From: Adenophora triphylla var. japonica
Taxonomy: Eukaryota > Streptophyta > Magnoliopsida > Asterales > Campanulaceae
Assembly (NCBI GenBank): GCA_022495995.1
Contig: JAFEMH010000935.1
Location: 472,501 to 536,500, forward strand
DNA length: 64,000 bases
Direction of reading: 5' to 3'
Made by a program: the position numbers and the translations under genes. The notes under the pieces are model-generated. The model worked only from the letters and a program-made list of their open reading frames with translations. It did not search any database and was not told the origin of the DNA. Of this stretch, positions 10,859 to 22,368 are shown piece after piece (the first letter of the stretch is position 1; each line of letters begins with the position of its first letter).

Positions 10859-12447
10859 GTAACTGATCTCCTTTCTTAACGCGATGCGGTCTTCGCAACA
10901 TGCCCAAAGTCTTCATGGTAAGCACACCATTTTGATTTGTCACGCCATCCGTGGTTTTGTCCGTTTTCTTTGGCCATCTCGGCTTTGTCTCCCAGGTTAC
11001 CCATTGCGCAAAGTACACCTGAAATATCAACGAAAAACAATAATCGAAATGTTAGGCACATTATCATTATCTTCATCCTCACCGTCTATTGAATTAATTT
11101 TGCTAGTGTCAATTCTCGGATAAGGATTGGGACGGTTGTTTACTGCGATGGGACGATTCGGTCTTTCTATCGGGATGGTCATATGTCGACGTCTTGGATG
11201 ATGACTTTGATCTTCGCGACTCATCTTCCTCCCGAGTCTTATGAATCTCAATGCCCCGCTCCCGACTTCCTCCGGCCGCTTACAAGGAGTCATTACCAAA
11301 TCTTGGTAATATCGCGAATCTTTCTTCAACCCCATTTTGAATGCTTCGTGGCCGTCGACATGTCAAGATTGGGAATTTCCAGCACCTCTTTATTGAACCG
11401 GTGGACGTAATCCTTTAGGGTTTCATTAGGCTGTGAGTTACATTGTAAAGGTCACTTGTCAACCTTTCAAATTGTCGATCGCATGAGAATTGGTTATAGA
11501 ACATGTTGATGAGCCGGGCGTATGAACCAATTGAACCTAGGGGTTGCCTAATCAACCATTTGAGAGCTGGTCCAGATAAGGTGGATCCAAATCCCCGCAT
11601 AAGCAAGCCTCCCGGAATTGAAGTGGAATATGGATTATGTCCATCTTTTCTTGATAGTGTGCCACGTGCTCCTGGGTCCGTGGTGCCGTCGTACAACTTC
11701 ATAGATGGTACACTTTGAAGCGCTTCGGTATGTCGACATTTGCAATTCTTTGGGACAAACCGAGACCGATTGTAGCGGTTTTGCGTTCTTGGTTGAATTG
11801 GAGGAGTCACACACGGTACGTTCATTACTAATTCTCTGAGATCCTGCATCTGTTTAGCTAGTGGGTTTCCTGCAAAGGGTCGGCCATAGGAATACGATTG
11901 AAATTATTATTATTGAAAAGATTATTAAGCAAACCGAGTTGTCAGTAGTAGTCGTGACAGCTAGTCTTTGTCTATAAATGGGATGAATGGAGTGAATCTG
12001 CGGAAGATGGTGTCAAAGGGGTGTCCCCGGGCAAAGATGTTGACATCATGAAAGATGTCGGCGGAGGAGGATTGCCCATTGGAATGAATTCATTCTGAAA
12101 TGTAGATCCTCAGGAGTTGTCAAAGTTGAGAACCCTTGCGCGGTGGTGATATGTTTTCAAGCCGAGATGCTATGAGTTGTTGGTCTTTCTGCATCTTAAT
12201 CATGGAATTGGTCAACACCTTCGAATTGTTATCTTGCTTGGTCCAACCTTTGATTCAACCTGGTTAGGATACTCCGGATGTCGGCATCTGCATTGGAAGA
12301 GGTCGCCCCCTTTTGTGGAGTCTTCGTAGGTTGAGTTGGCCGAGATCCGGTGCGAGGAGGCGGTGGTAACAAGCTGGTTCTACCTCCCGATGTGGGAACA
12401 ACGGTGGGACCTTTGCCGGCGGTGGACACATTGGTGGGTGCAAACAT
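10836..12447 (-). pseudogene. Tat gag, broken
   Basis: Structural capsid protein. The likely ATG is at 12447 on the minus strand, 67 nt after the LTR. The N-terminus is Pro/Thr-rich. Positions 11849-11415 carry the retrotransposon gag domain (MKLYDGTTDP, then LSGPALKWLIRQPLGSIGSY and MFYNQF blocks). Positions 11335-11027 hold the downstream Arg-rich part and 11030-10836 the TKWCAYHEDFGH-like segment near the gag-protease junction. No complete CCHC knuckle is visible. At least four frame changes separate these pieces. Confidence 0.78.
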
Positions 12448-12493
12448 AGTGAATTCGATTAGGAAATGTTTCAAATAACCGATAAACCACGAG

Positions 12494-12511
12494 GCCCCTC
12501 GGTGGGCGCCA
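12494..12511 (-). other. primer binding site of the Tat element
   Basis: The minus strand reads TGGCGCCCACCGAGGGGC starting three bases after the 5' LTR. The TGGCGCC start pairs with a tRNA 3' end and is common in Tat elements. I cannot assign the tRNA with confidence. Confidence 0.7.
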
Positions 12512-12514
12512 AAT

Positions 12515-13121
12515 TGTTTTGGTAGAAAAAACAATAGAGTAGAATCTTAACTATGTTTAGTGTGTGGATTGAATAATAAGGAGGGAACTATGGAATTCGA
12601 TTATATGGAACAAGAAAATGAAAAACGAGACAATGACAACGCGATTTGTTAACGAGGAAAACCTTGGAGGTGATAACCTCTTTGGAAAAAACCCCAGGAG
12701 TTAGGTCTCCAACCTTAAAGGTTCCACTATAATGATCACAATTACAACTTCGGAAGATAATGGAGAGGATTACAAGAGTTTGTGTGTAAAGTGTGTGCGT
12801 ATGAGCATGAGTGTCATTTTCCGTCTCCATTTCCCCTTAAATACAAGTAACTAAGAAAGAGTCAAATATGGTTCCTACAATCTCGGCATTGTGGTTTATC
12901 TTTTCAACCTCCGTGAGACCAAGTCGCCCTAGCCGTTTGAAGGTCTGTTGAACGTGCTTGAAGGTTGTTTCCGCATTCCTCTCTTAATTACTGAAAAATA
13001 AGAATAATAATATTAGGAAATATTAGACAAGTAAATATTTAAAACAATACTTACAGTGTAATGACATCTCGTTATGCAGGATCAACTGAAGATGTCGTCA
13101 TGTCAAAAAATGCCCACAACA
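12515..13121 (-). repeat. 5' LTR of the Tat gypsy element
   Basis: Second copy of the 3331-3935 LTR, with the same ends TGTTTTGG and CAACA, followed by the ACTAC duplication at 13122-13126. It is the 5' LTR because gag reads away from it on the minus strand. A small indel difference from the 3' LTR lies near 13080-13090. Confidence 0.92.
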
Positions 13122-13126
13122 ACTAC

Positions 13127-13939
13127 CAACATAAAATACAATTCCTAAAGGGTCACATATATAGAACGGATGAAAATGACTGAAAATTGGATTTTAGGCT
13201 GGTCACGACTCGTGCTCTCAATCAGCACGAGTAGATTTTTGGTCATCACTCGTTTCCACGACTTGATTTGTAAGAAGGGTTGTATCGCGCGAGACACGCC
13301 AAGTCTCGCGTGGGACAAAGCCTTTTGTTCAGCTACAGTTTTGACCGTAGCGTTGTATCGCGTGGGACACTCAAGTCTCGCGCGGGAGAGGCCTCTTATT
13401 GGGCTCCGGTTTTGGCTAGGAAAAGGGATCTTTTTCCTAAGGGTTAGGGATATTTATAATGTATAAATAGAACTCTTTTGCCTCAGCTAACACAGACGAT
13501 TTTTGAGTTTTAGAGACACAAAAATATTGATTTTGATTTAGAATCAAAGATCTAAACACCCAAATCAATTCCATAATTCAGCCATTGATTGTTGAATATC
13601 GATTCAACAATCGGAGGATCATCTAGCAATCCTACAAGAATTGCTCTTGGTTCGTTCGTGTGTGGATTACCGATAGAGGGTGATTGCTTTATCACCAAAA
13701 GCTTGAAGACTTGCAATCGTTAATTTATCACAAGGAAGAAGAAGATCAAAGGTTCGACATCAATTCAAAGGTTGAATTTCAGATTCAATTTGAGATTCAT
13801 TTTGAGCAAACATAATCGCTACAAGGTATGTAAAATCTATTTCATATGATTTCATCTCTTCATGCTAGACAGATTCAAGGCTAAGGTTTTGTTGATTTAT
13901 AAAGTTCTTCCGCTGTATTTGTAACCCCAAAACCCAACA
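13127..13939 (+). repeat. Angela-like 3' LTR, right part with TATA box
   Basis: Continues the LTR interrupted at 3330. It contains a palindrome cluster (CACGACTCGTG at 13204-13214, then TCGCGCGAGA and TCTCGCG words at 13285-13385), a TATA box (GTATAAATAG, 13461-13470), a transcribed-leader-like stretch with GTGTGGATTACCGATAGAG, and the end TTCCGCTGTATTTG...CCCAACA. The terminal CCAACA is the inverted match of the opening TGTTGG at 2541. The 98-codon open frame at 13170 is within the LTR and I do not treat it as a gene. Confidence 0.75.
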
Positions 13940-15575
13940 CGGATGTGCTCCATGACCTTTAGTTGGTGCTCATCTAGTAGGGCCAATTCGTCGTGTCGGC
14001 TTCGGAGCCATTCGACTTCGTTGATCTCATTTTTCAGCAACACTCGGAGTGATGGGATTTCCAACTCGACGGGAAGCATTGCCTCCATCCCATAGGTTAG
14101 GGCAAATGGAGTTTATCCCGTGGCGGTTCTGACTGATGTTCGGTAGCCCCAAAGTGCCAGGTGCAGCTTCTCGGGCCAATCTCGTCCTCGTGTGGTCATT
14201 TTTTGATGATCCTTTCGAGGTTTTATTTGCTGCTTCTACTGCATCGTTAGTTTGCGGCCTGTAGGGAGAGGACTTGTGGCGTGTGATTTTGAATTTGGCC
14301 AGTAGTCTGTCGCATTTTCCTTCGAAGTGAGATCCTTTGTCTGATATGACCTCGTTCGGGATGCCGTATCGGTATATGATGTTTTCCTTGAGGAAATGTG
14401 TGACCTTCTTGGAAGTTAGCACTTTGTAGGACTTGGCTTCGACCCATTTTGTGAACTAGTCGATGGCTACTAAGACGAACTCGTAGTTGTTGCTTTCGGG
14501 CGAAGCGATCTTCCTGATGACGTCGATTCCCCAAGTGGTGAAGGGCCAGGGAGTAGTCATACAAAAGAGATCGTGAGGAGGAAAATGGTTGAGGTTGGAG
14601 AATCATTGGCACTTGTCGCAGCTTCGGACAAAGTGGATGCAATCTGCCTCCATGGAGATCCAGTAGTAGCCCATTCGAAGAATGATCTGCATCAGGGCTC
14701 TGGCATTCATGTGAGGGCCGCAAGCCCCATTTTGGACTTCGTTCATGAGCTCGTTCTCTTTTTCCTTGCTGATGCAGTGGAGGAGCGGTCCTTGGTAGTG
14801 TTTTTTATATAGCATGTCCCCAAGGATGACAAAGTGAGAGGCAAGGCATTTTAGGGCCACGATGCTTTTGGCTTTGATTCCTTCTTTGCGTTGGCATTCC
14901 TCATTCATGAAGGTAGTTTCCCCTTTCTTAAGGTATTGGTAGATTTGGTTGTACCATGGCTCATTGATGGGCTCGGGTTCCAGCTCGATTTCGCAGCAGT
15001 AGGCAGGAATTTCCTTTCTTCCTACTTTGAATGTCTTTATCGCCTTCCCTTCGGGGATTTCAACGAGTGAAGCCAAGATGTCTAGGGCATCTGCAAACCG
15101 GTTACGGTCTCTTGGCAAGTAGTGGAAGGTGACCTCTTTGAATTGCGTGATGAGGTCTTCCATGCAGGCGTGATATCTTTGCATACCTGGGTCTATTATT
15201 TTCCATTTGTTGGAAACTTGATTGATGATTAGGGCTGAGTCCCCGTAAACCTCTAGCTTTTGGACATTTATTTCGAGGGTTGCCTCTAGTCCGGCGGCGC
15301 AGGCTTCATATTCGGTGGCATTGTTGGTTACCTCTAAGTTTAGCTTTATGGTGATTGGGGTGTGCTCGTATTTTGGGTCAACCAAGAGCATTCCAATGCC
15401 ATTGCCTCTTTTGTTGGCTGCTCCATCGAAGAACAGCTGCCATCAATTTTCTCCTTCAAATGCGAAGATTCCTTCATCTGAAAACTGTGGTTCGGGACCT
15501 TGGGCCTCGTCGGTTGGGAAGTCGGCCAGTTGTTCGGCCATTACCCATCCATTGATTGACTTATGGTTCGCATAC
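13940..15575 (-). pseudogene. Ogre/Tat-like pol fragment: RNase H, archaeal-type RNase H and integrase
   Basis: Minus-strand pol of a second Tat-lineage element. From 15572 down it encodes SINGWVMAEQLADFPTDE (end of the first RNase H), a stop at 15440, then LFFDGAANKRGNGIGMLLV, TNNATEYEACAAGLEA and VYGDSALIINQ of the second RNase H, and PRDRNRFADAL. The integrase zinc domain ends VRSCDKCQ near 14603, then comes a stop, TPWPFTTWGIDV, a stop at 14458 in place of Trp, ISDKGSHFEGKCD and PYRPQTNDAVEAAN, so Asp-Asp-Glu is still encoded. It is cut at 13940 by the Angela LTR and at 15575 by another LTR. Its remaining parts are not adjacent. Confidence 0.85.
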
Positions 15576-15826
15576 TGTGTCCGAGCACATGGGAAACACC
15601 GCAGACTCACACAATCGCAGTCTCGAAGACCCGTGACATTCAAAACCCTGAAAAACCCCCAACCAAACCAAGGGAGGGACCTTTCTGGGACAAAGAAGCA
15701 CAAAAGGACTTTATAGGGATTTTTCAAAAATTGGAAAAGCAAATATGGTCCGTACGGACCTCTTTGTCACAATGATTACTGAATCCCCTTAAAGTCCAAG
15801 TTATTCCCTCAAATCCCGTAGGTAAT
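15576..15826 (+). repeat. Ogre-like 5' LTR, left part
   Basis: Begins TGTGTCCGAG exactly where the minus-strand pol homology ends, and contains GGTCCGTACGGACC at 15747-15760. A similar CTTAAAGTCCA...ATTCCCTCAAATC segment follows at 15790-15815 and again at 26255-26281. It reads on naturally across the Athila insertion into 26157, where three more copies of the palindrome lie. I infer that Athila split one LTR. If so CATAC (15571-15575) would be the left target duplication of the Ogre-like element. Confidence 0.55.
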
Positions 15827-15844
15827 TGGCACCGTTGCCGGGGA
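15827..15844 (+). other. primer binding site of Athila
   Basis: TGGCACCGTTGCCGGGGA matches, apart from A for G at the fifth base, the plant tRNA-Asp-complementary site TGGCGCCGTTGCCGGGGA used by Athila and relatives. Confidence 0.85.
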
Positions 15845-15881
15845 CTTTTTGTGATTTTTAACAAGTTTATTTAATCGGTGC

Positions 15882-16931
15882 ATGTTTGGTCGCCGGTCAT
15901 TGGATCCTAATTTGGTTCCTTTGAACGATGATATAGACAGAATTGAGAGAGGCATTCCCTCTACTCAAGTGAGCGAGACTGATTCTGAAACTTCTGTCAC
16001 CGAGACAGAGGTAACTTTGAGTGAATTAGAAACTTCTTCTACCGAAGCAGAAGAACTTGAATTTGATATGGCTTTGCAAGCACCCACTATGGATGCCTTC
16101 TCTAGGCCGCGGGTGGACACGTCTGTGTCATGCATTGTGTTGAATGATGCAATTAAAAGTTACGAGGTAAAAGGCCATTTGTTTAACATGATTCCTCAGT
16201 TTCATGGCCTCGCCTCTGAAGATTCTTTGAATTTCTTGAGGGAATATATGATGATTGTGTCTAGTTTTCCATTGAGAGACGGTGTGACTGATGAGCACTT
16301 AAGACTAAAATGTTTTCCCTTTGCTTTGAGGGATAATGCTAAGAAGTGGCTCATGTTGCTCCCACGTAGGAGCATTAATACTTGGGATGAATTGCATGAT
16401 ATATTTTTGAGAAAATACTTCCCACATGCTACGTTAGCCACCTTTAGACAGAAAATCATTGGGTTCACACAGGACTCATTTGAGGCATTTCATGAAGCAT
16501 GGGACAGATTTAAGATGCTCTTGGTGCAATGTCCCCACCATAATTTTCCTTTGCCTTTATTGCATCAAACTTTCTATGGGGGGTTGACACAAGCCGATCA
16601 GGCAATGGTGGATAACGCAGCCGGAGGCTCTTTAGGAGCCAAAACTACGGATGAGACCCAAAATCTTTTTGAAAGATTAGCATCTAATTCTCAACAAAAG
16701 GGGTCAAGGGGAAAAACAAATGGTGTGAATGGAATAGGAATGAATGATGAGCTTTCAAAACAAATTGCACTTTTAAATCAAAAATTTGATACGTTAGCCA
16801 TGAATAGTACTTCCAATTCTGCTTCCAATGTGTCATCTGTTGGTAATGCCATGCATGATAGTTGTGTAACTTGTGGATCTAACACTCATTCTTATGAAGT
16901 TTGCCCCACCACTAGTCCCCATTTTGTATAA
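15882..16931 (+). CDS. Athila gag, N-terminal and capsid part
   Basis: 349 residues from an ATG 37 bases after the binding site. Residues about 1-70 are acidic and Ser/Thr-rich. Residues about 95-240 form the retrotransposon gag (capsid) domain, with FHGLASEDSLNFLREY, LKCFPFALRDNAKKWL and FLRKYFPHA blocks. A CCHC zinc knuckle (CVTCGSNTHSYEVC) sits at about residues 326-339. The frame ends at TAA 16929-16931. The usual Athila gag tail ([11 protein letters not shown] block) then appears in another frame at the start of the next ORF, so gag and pol, normally one ORF, are split by a frameshift with stops between 16929 and 16951. The product would assemble cytoplasmic particles. Confidence 0.88.
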   Translation: MFGRRSLDPNLVPLNDDIDRIERGIPSTQVSETDSETSVTETEVTLSELETSSTEAEELEFDMALQAPTMDAFSRPRVDTSVSCIVLNDAIKSYEVKGHLFNMIPQFHGLASEDSLNFLREYMMIVSSFPLRDGVTDEHLRLKCFPFALRDNAKKWLMLLPRRSINTWDELHDIFLRKYFPHATLATFRQKIIGFTQDSFEAFHEAWDRFKMLLVQCPHHNFPLPLLHQTFYGGLTQADQAMVDNAAGGSLGAKTTDETQNLFERLASNSQQKGSRGKTNGVNGIGMNDELSKQIALLNQKFDTLAMNSTSNSASNVSSVGNAMHDSCVTCGSNTHSYEVCPTTSPHFV

Positions 16932-16950
16932 TCATGAGTAGGTACAGGCG

Positions 16951-19900
16951 ATGCAAGGATATATGCAGAGGTTCCCGCAGAACAATCCATTTTCACAGAC
17001 ATACAATCCTGGATGGGGGAAGCACCCTAATTTTTCTTGGGGAGGTAATCAACAGCCGAATAAACCTCTCCATCCCCAACCACCACCGCAGGGGCCTTAT
17101 GAAAGGAAGAAAGAGCCTTGGGAAGAGGCGATGGATCGGATGAGAGCGGAACAACTCCAAGCAAGAGCAGAACAGCAGCAAGCAAACAACAATCAAGCTG
17201 CTGCAATGAAAAAATTGGAGACCCAAATGGGTCAATTGGCGGAGGCATTACAGGGACGACAACTGGGTACGTTTCCTTGCCAAGGGGAGCAAGCCAAGGC
17301 CATCTTCACCCTACGTGGTGGCAAACAGGTAGACAATCAGGTAGCTTCTCCTTCTTCTCCTCCTCCTACATCCCCTCTTGTTGATTCCCCTGTTGTGGAA
17401 AACCCGAATGTGGAAAATATTGTTGTTGAGGATGTTGTGTCTGAGGGTGAGGGTACTAATGGATTGGGACAAAATATGAATGTAGAAAAGTCTAACCCCA
17501 AGCCATATGTGCCCCCTGTTCCTTTCCTAGGCAGATTCTTGAGGAACAAGCTTGATCACCAAATGAAAGAATTGATTGACATGTTTTCAAAAGTTAACAT
17601 AAATTTGCCTTTGTTAAATGTGATCAAGAATGTTCCTGCGTATGCCAAATTCTTCAAGGAAATTAATTCCAAGAAAATTCAGTATGCGAAAGATGAGAAA
17701 TTGTTTTTGGGTGAGAATGCGAGCGCTGTAGTAAAACATAGACTTCCACCGAAAATGAAAGACCCCGGGAGTTTTCTAATTTCCATTACTTTGGGGGATT
17801 CTCACACGGTGAGAGCTATGCTTGATCCCGGGGCGAGCATTAATTTGTTGCCATATTACATGTATCTTGAGTTGGGTTTGCCCGAGCTAAAACCCACTAT
17901 GATGGCCCTACAACTTGCTGATAGGTCCATTAAAAGACCATTGGGCATCGTAGAGGATGTTTTAGTTCAGGTTGGGTCATTGATTATTCCAGTTGATTTC
18001 GTGGTCCTAGAGATGCCTCGCGGTGAGGGTAGTCACCGTGATTCACCCATATTGCTTGGGAGACCATTCATGGCAACGACCAACACCGTGATCAATGTTG
18101 GTAATGGTACTCTATCTATGACCGTCGCAAATGAAAAGATTGAAATAAATGTTTTTGATGTAATGAAAAATGCGGTGGGTCATGATGAGTCTTGCATGTT
18201 TGTTGATGAGTTTGATGAGGTTGATGATTGTGTGCGTGAGATTGCATGGCATGAGAGGGATTGTGAGGAGTTAGAGTCATTGATTTCAATGGGCGGTGAG
18301 AAAACTAGGGATAATGCGGATGCTCAACTGATGGTTGTGGATAAGGCCGACGAGCACCATCCTAGTGATGGCCCGTTTCACCCCATAGGCCACTTCAATG
18401 AGAAGTTGGCGCCTTCTATTGTGATTCCCCCAGTCCTTGAATTGAAAGTTCTCCCGTCAAATTTAAAATATGCATTTTTAGGTGAGGGAGAGACTTTACC
18501 TGTCATAATTGCATCTGATTTGTCCACTGACCAAGAGGCCCAATTGATTGTTGTTTTGTGTGAATATAAAGAGGCCATTGGGTGGACATTAAAAGACATT
18601 AAGGGAATTAGTCCCACAATGTGCATGCACAAAATTCATCTCTTGAAAGGTGCTAAACCGTCTAGGGAGAAACAACGGAGGCTGAATCCTCACATGGAGG
18701 AAGCCGTGAGAAAAGAGGTCCTGAAATTGCTAGATGCGGGTATTATTTACCCGGAGGCTGAAAGTGAATGGGTAAGCCCGGTACAAGTTGTACCAAAAAG
18801 ATCGGGCATCACTGTAGTTCAGAATGAGAAAGGTGAGGATGTGCCCATGAGAGAAGTGACCGGTCTTAGGATGTGTATTGACTTGAGAAAACTAAATGCT
18901 GCGACCAAGAAAGATCACTTTCCTTTGCCTTTTATTGATCAGATGTTAGAAAGATTGGCCGGTCACTCTTACTATTGTTTTCTTGATGGCTTTTCGGGGT
19001 ATAATCAAATTGCCATTGCCCCTGAAGACCAGTCCAAGACCACCTTCACATGCCCTTTTGGCACGTACGCATTTAGGAGGATGCCCTTCGGGCTTTGCAA
19101 TGCACCTGCGACATTTCAAAGGTTCATGACCTCTATTTTTTCGAACATGATTGAAAGGTGTGTCGAGGTCTTTATGGATGATTTTTCTGTTGTAGGAAAT
19201 AGTTTTGATGATTGCTTAAAGAACTTGAAATCTGTTTTGAAAAGATGTTGTGAAACCAACCTGACGTTAAGTTGGGAAAAGTGCCATTTTCTTGTAAAGC
19301 ATGGGATTGTGTTGGGTCACATTGTGTCAAGTAAGGGGATTGAGGTCGATAGGGCAAAAATTGATGTGATTGCTAAATTGCCTCCCCCGAATTCGGTCAA
19401 GGGTGTGCGAAGTTTCCTAGGGCATGCGGGTTTCTATAGGCGATTTATAAAAGATTTTTCAAAAATTTGTAAGCCTTTATGTAATCTGCTTGCCAAGGAT
19501 ACGGAGTTCATTTTTGACCAAGAGTGTGTTGATGCATTCAATTTGCTTAAGGAAAAGTTGGCATGTGCCCCCATTCTTTCTAGTCCCAATTGGTCTCACC
19601 CTTTTGAGATCATGTGTGATGCCTCGGACTTTGCTATTGGGGCTGTTTTGGGACAAAGGGTAGACAAATTGCCTTCTGTGATTCATTATGCTAGTAGAAC
19701 ACTTAATGATGCACAACTGAATTATACCACAACTGAAAAAGAATTTCTAGCTGTTGTGTTTGCATTGGAAAAGTTTCGTTCTTACTTGCTTGGGTCAAAG
19801 GTGATAATTTATTCTGACCATGCTGCATTGAAACATTTGTTGAATAAGAAAGATGCTAAACCTCGGTTGTTGAGGTGGATGCTTTTGTTACAAGAATTTG

Positions 19901-21357
19901 ATGTTGAGATCCGCGACAAAAAGGGGACTGAGAATGTGGTAGCGGATCATTTATCGAGGCTTGAGGACTATTCGTATCTTAATGTCGAGGAGAGTATGAT
20001 TCCGGTTAATGAAAATTTTCCGGATGAACAACTTCTTGCCATACATGTCCAAGAGCCTTGGTATGCAGATTTTGTCAATTATTTGGTGTCCAACATGATC
20101 CCACCACACTTCACTTATGACCAAAAACGTAAGTTCAGGTCTGATGTGAAATACTACATTTGGGATGACCCTTATTTGTGGAAGATATGTCCGGATAATA
20201 TTGTGAGGCGATGTGTGCCTGAGCATGAGCAAGAGAGTGTTTTGAAATTCTGTCATGAGCTCCATTGTGGTGGGCACTTTAGTGGGCAAAAGACTGCTAG
20301 AAAAGTTGTTCAATCCGGTCTGTATTGGCCCACAATTTTTAAGGATGCTCAAGAGTTCTATAAAAAGTGTGATAGATGCCAACGTACAGGTGGCATAGGG
20401 AAGAGAGATGAGATGCCGTTACAACATAATCTTATTGTTGATATTTTTGATGTTTGGGGCATTGATTTTATGGGTCCGTTTCCCCCGTCCCATGGCTATT
20501 TGTACATTCTTGTGGCTGTTGATTATGTTTCAAAGTGGGTGGAAGCCATTGCCACCCGAACTAATGATGTTAATGTCGTTTTCAAGTTTGTTTGTGAGAA
20601 TATTTTCAGCAGGTATGGCATGCCACGGGCAATAATCAGTGATCAAGGTACTCACTTCACCAATAAGAGGTTCAATTTAGTGTTGAAAAAGTATGGGGTG
20701 GTGCATAAGCTTGCTACTGACATATCATCCCCAAACTTCGGGACAGTGGAGGTGAGCAATCGGCGGATAAAGGGTGTGCTTGAGAAAACGGTGCGTCCCA
20801 GCAGAAAGGATTGGGCACTAAAGTTGGGGGATGCATTGTGGGCATACGTAGCTGCGTATGAAACACCAATTGGAATGAGCCCGTATAGGATTGTGTATGG
20901 GAAAGAATGTCATCTCCCGGTGGAGTTAGAACACAAGTCTTATTGGGCGGTCAAAGAATTGAACATGGACTTGAATGCAGCGGGGGAGAAGCGGTTGCTC
21001 GCACTTGATGAACTGGAGGAGCTCCGACAAGAGTCCTATGAGAGTGCTAAATTGTACAAAGAAAGGACCAAACGCTATCATGACAAACACTTGAGGCCTA
21101 AATTTCTAAGGCCGGGTATGAAAGTCCTTCTTTTCAATTCAAGGTTGAAATTGTTTCCGGGAAAGTTATGTTCCAAGTGGTATGGGCCCTATGAAGTGGT
21201 TACTGTTTCTTCATTTGGGGCGGTTGAAATCAAGGATTTGAAAAGTGGGAGAACCTTCAAGGTGAATGGACATCGTTTGAAGCCATACTACGAAGGGGTT
21301 TCAATCTTGGAGATGATTGATGTGATTGAGTTGGTGGACCCGGAGGTGGCCACTTAA
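16951..21357 (+). CDS. Athila pol polyprotein (gag tail, protease, RT, RNase H, integrase), uninterrupted
   Basis: 1468 residues without a stop. Residues 1-190 are the gag tail ([13 protein letters not shown], Gln-rich, then Ser/Pro-rich). Protease active site [11 protein letters not shown] is near residue 291. Reverse transcriptase spans about 570-800: [12 protein letters not shown] near 640, [11 protein letters not shown] with the first Asp, and FMDDFSV near 741, where Phe-Met precedes the two catalytic Asp. RNase H ([14 protein letters not shown]) is near 889 with DHLSRL at its end. The integrase zinc domain ([20 protein letters not shown]) is near 1104. Catalytic Asp, Asp and Glu lie near 1170, 1231 and 1266. 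The block just before the Glu reads [10 protein letters not shown], unlike the usual PQTNGQ, so integrase activity is doubtful. No chromodomain is seen, as expected for Athila. Confidence 0.93.
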   Translation: MQGYMQRFPQNNPFSQTYNPGWGKHPNFSWGGNQQPNKPLHPQPPPQGPYERKKEPWEEAMDRMRAEQLQARAEQQQANNNQAAAMKKLETQMGQLAEALQGRQLGTFPCQGEQAKAIFTLRGGKQVDNQVASPSSPPPTSPLVDSPVVENPNVENIVVEDVVSEGEGTNGLGQNMNVEKSNPKPYVPPVPFLGRFLRNKLDHQMKELIDMFSKVNINLPLLNVIKNVPAYAKFFKEINSKKIQYAKDEKLFLGENASAVVKHRLPPKMKDPGSFLISITLGDSHTVRAMLDPGASINLLPYYMYLELGLPELKPTMMALQLADRSIKRPLGIVEDVLVQVGSLIIPVDFVVLEMPRGEGSHRDSPILLGRPFMATTNTVINVGNGTLSMTVANEKIEINVFDVMKNAVGHDESCMFVDEFDEVDDCVREIAWHERDCEELESLISMGGEKTRDNADAQLMVVDKADEHHPSDGPFHPIGHFNEKLAPSIVIPPVLELKVLPSNLKYAFLGEGETLPVIIASDLSTDQEAQLIVVLCEYKEAIGWTLKDIKGISPTMCMHKIHLLKGAKPSREKQRRLNPHMEEAVRKEVLKLLDAGIIYPEAESEWVSPVQVVPKRSGITVVQNEKGEDVPMREVTGLRMCIDLRKLNAATKKDHFPLPFIDQMLERLAGHSYYCFLDGFSGYNQIAIAPEDQSKTTFTCPFGTYAFRRMPFGLCNAPATFQRFMTSIFSNMIERCVEVFMDDFSVVGNSFDDCLKNLKSVLKRCCETNLTLSWEKCHFLVKHGIVLGHIVSSKGIEVDRAKIDVIAKLPPPNSVKGVRSFLGHAGFYRRFIKDFSKICKPLCNLLAKDTEFIFDQECVDAFNLLKEKLACAPILSSPNWSHPFEIMCDASDFAIGAVLGQRVDKLPSVIHYASRTLNDAQLNYTTTEKEFLAVVFALEKFRSYLLGSKVIIYSDHAALKHLLNKKDAKPRLLRWMLLLQEFDVEIRDKKGTENVVADHLSRLEDYSYLNVEESMIPVNENFPDEQLLAIHVQEPWYADFVNYLVSNMIPPHFTYDQKRKFRSDVKYYIWDDPYLWKICPDNIVRRCVPEHEQESVLKFCHELHCGGHFSGQKTARKVVQSGLYWPTIFKDAQEFYKKCDRCQRTGGIGKRDEMPLQHNLIVDIFDVWGIDFMGPFPPSHGYLYILVAVDYVSKWVEAIATRTNDVNVVFKFVCENIFSRYGMPRAIISDQGTHFTNKRFNLVLKKYGVVHKLATDISSPNFGTVEVSNRRIKGVLEKTVRPSRKDWALKLGDALWAYVAAYETPIGMSPYRIVYGKECHLPVELEHKSYWAVKELNMDLNAAGEKRLLALDELEELRQESYESAKLYKERTKRYHDKHLRPKFLRPGMKVLLFNSRLKLFPGKLCSKWYGPYEVVTVSSFGAVEIKDLKSGRTFKVNGHRLKPYYEGVSILEMIDVIELVDPEVAT

Positions 21358-22368
21358 TTCCTTGGAAGGCATAACGTCGAGCTTAACGACTATAACCAAA
21401 GCGCTAGTTGGGAGGCAACCCAATGGAGGTAACATTTACTGTTTTCCGTATTTTCATTTCAGTCTCTTCATCGTTGCATTTGAATTGGGTTATGTCTTTC
21501 TTGGTCTATGCCATGAGGACATAGCTTGATTTAAGTGTGGGGGTGGTATTTATTAAAAAAAAAAAATTTGAAAATTTGAAAATTGGCCCAGGCAGAGCAT
21601 GACTCGTGCTCCTGAGCACGAATTGGAGCACGAGTGGGAATGAGACCCTCAGTTTCAATCAGAACGACTGGGAAGGGTCACCACGAGTCGTGGTCACGAA
21701 TGGAGAGAAGGGCACGACTCGTGCCAAATAGCACGACTCGTGCTAAGTTGAAATCAAAATCCCCAGTTTCCCAAAATCCATTTCAGTCGTGCCCTAAGAT
21801 TTCCCCTACACCGCCGCCCTCAACCCTTTCTACCCAATTTCAAAATCCCTCTTTCTCTCTCTAAAATCCTTCATTAATCCCCCAAATCTTCCATTCCTTA
21901 ACCACAAAAATCCCTTCCCCACCACATTTAGCCTACCCTAAACCGAAAATCATCCCCAAAATCTTGCCTTTGCAGTGAGTTCTTGAAGAAACCTTGAAAC
22001 TTGAAGGTTTTGGTGAGTTGTTGATATCTTGGAGTGTTGGATAGTTTGAAGCAAAAATCCTTGGTGGGTGGTCTTACATTGGTGTTCTCCCTCTTTTCCG
22101 ACCATCTTCTCAAACTCCGGTGACTTTCCGGCGAACTTTCCGGCCAAGTGTACCGGCGACCTCAACTGTTCAGAGGTAATTCTTTTTTCAGTGTCCTCTG
22201 TTGTTTTGAAGTGTGATTGGTTGTTGATTGGTGAATTTTTGAAGGAAGGTTGGATTGTGTGGGATTATCATTATTTGTTTCAAATATTTTGTTGTTGGAG
22301 GAGTGTTGGGATTGGTTGGTTGTTATTAGTGGGTTGCAAATTTGAGTATTGATTGATATTGATTGCTT
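21358..22368 (+). other. Athila spacer between pol and env-like ORF
   Basis: About 1 kb without coding blocks. It holds AAGTGTGGGGG at 21533-21543, an A-rich run, and a cluster of palindromes: CCACGAGTCGTGG (21681-21693), GGCACGACTCGTGCC (21711-21725) and GCACGACTCGTGC (21731-21743). The same words occur in this element's LTR. A pyrimidine-rich stretch follows (21780-21930). The start of the env-like ORF was set at the ATG 22369 because the codons before it begin at a TTG. Confidence 0.7.

Larger units (their letters stand above)
3331..13121 (-). mobile_element. Ty3/gypsy element of the Tat lineage, complete with two LTRs
   Basis: About 9.8 kb, flanked by ACTAC duplications and by LTRs of 605 and 607 bp. 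On the minus strand the order is LTR, primer binding site, gag, protease, reverse transcriptase, RNase H, a second archaeal-type RNase H, integrase, then a long 3' region. The second RNase H and an antisense gene in the 3' region are typical of the Tat lineage. By eye the two LTRs differ at only a few positions, so insertion looks recent, yet the polyprotein is split over many frames. It inserted into the Angela-like 3' LTR. Confidence 0.93.
1..13939 (+). mobile_element. Ty1/copia element, Angela-like, 5' part outside window
   Basis: Copia order integrase, reverse transcriptase, RNase H reads on the plus strand, followed by a purine tract and an LTR that opens TGTTGG at 2541. The LTR is interrupted at 3330 by a gypsy element and resumes at 13127, ending CCAACA at 13939. 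The joined LTR is about 1.6 kb, a size normal for Angela elements. The 5' LTR, gag and protease lie left of the window. The element seems to have entered a minus-strand Ogre-like pol sequence; CGGAT (13940-13944) would be its right target duplication, which cannot be checked here. The coding region is dead, with stops and frameshifts throughout. Confidence 0.85.

Noticed and set aside
3404..12830. 80-codon frame with a His/Thr repeat present twice, at 3404-3646 and 12588-12830
   Set aside because: It is duplicated only because it lies in the two LTRs of the Tat element; no independent sign of coding.
13127..13131. Angela LTR ending at CCAACA 13131, five bases after the Tat insertion
   Set aside because: That would give a 795-bp LTR without a TATA box; the sequence to 13939 has a TATA box, a leader and a second CCAACA where the minus pol fragment resumes, so the longer LTR fits better.
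15576..15826. 15576-15826 as the 5' LTR of Athila
   Set aside because: It does not resemble the 3' LTR end, lacks a CA end, and matches the flank right of Athila instead.
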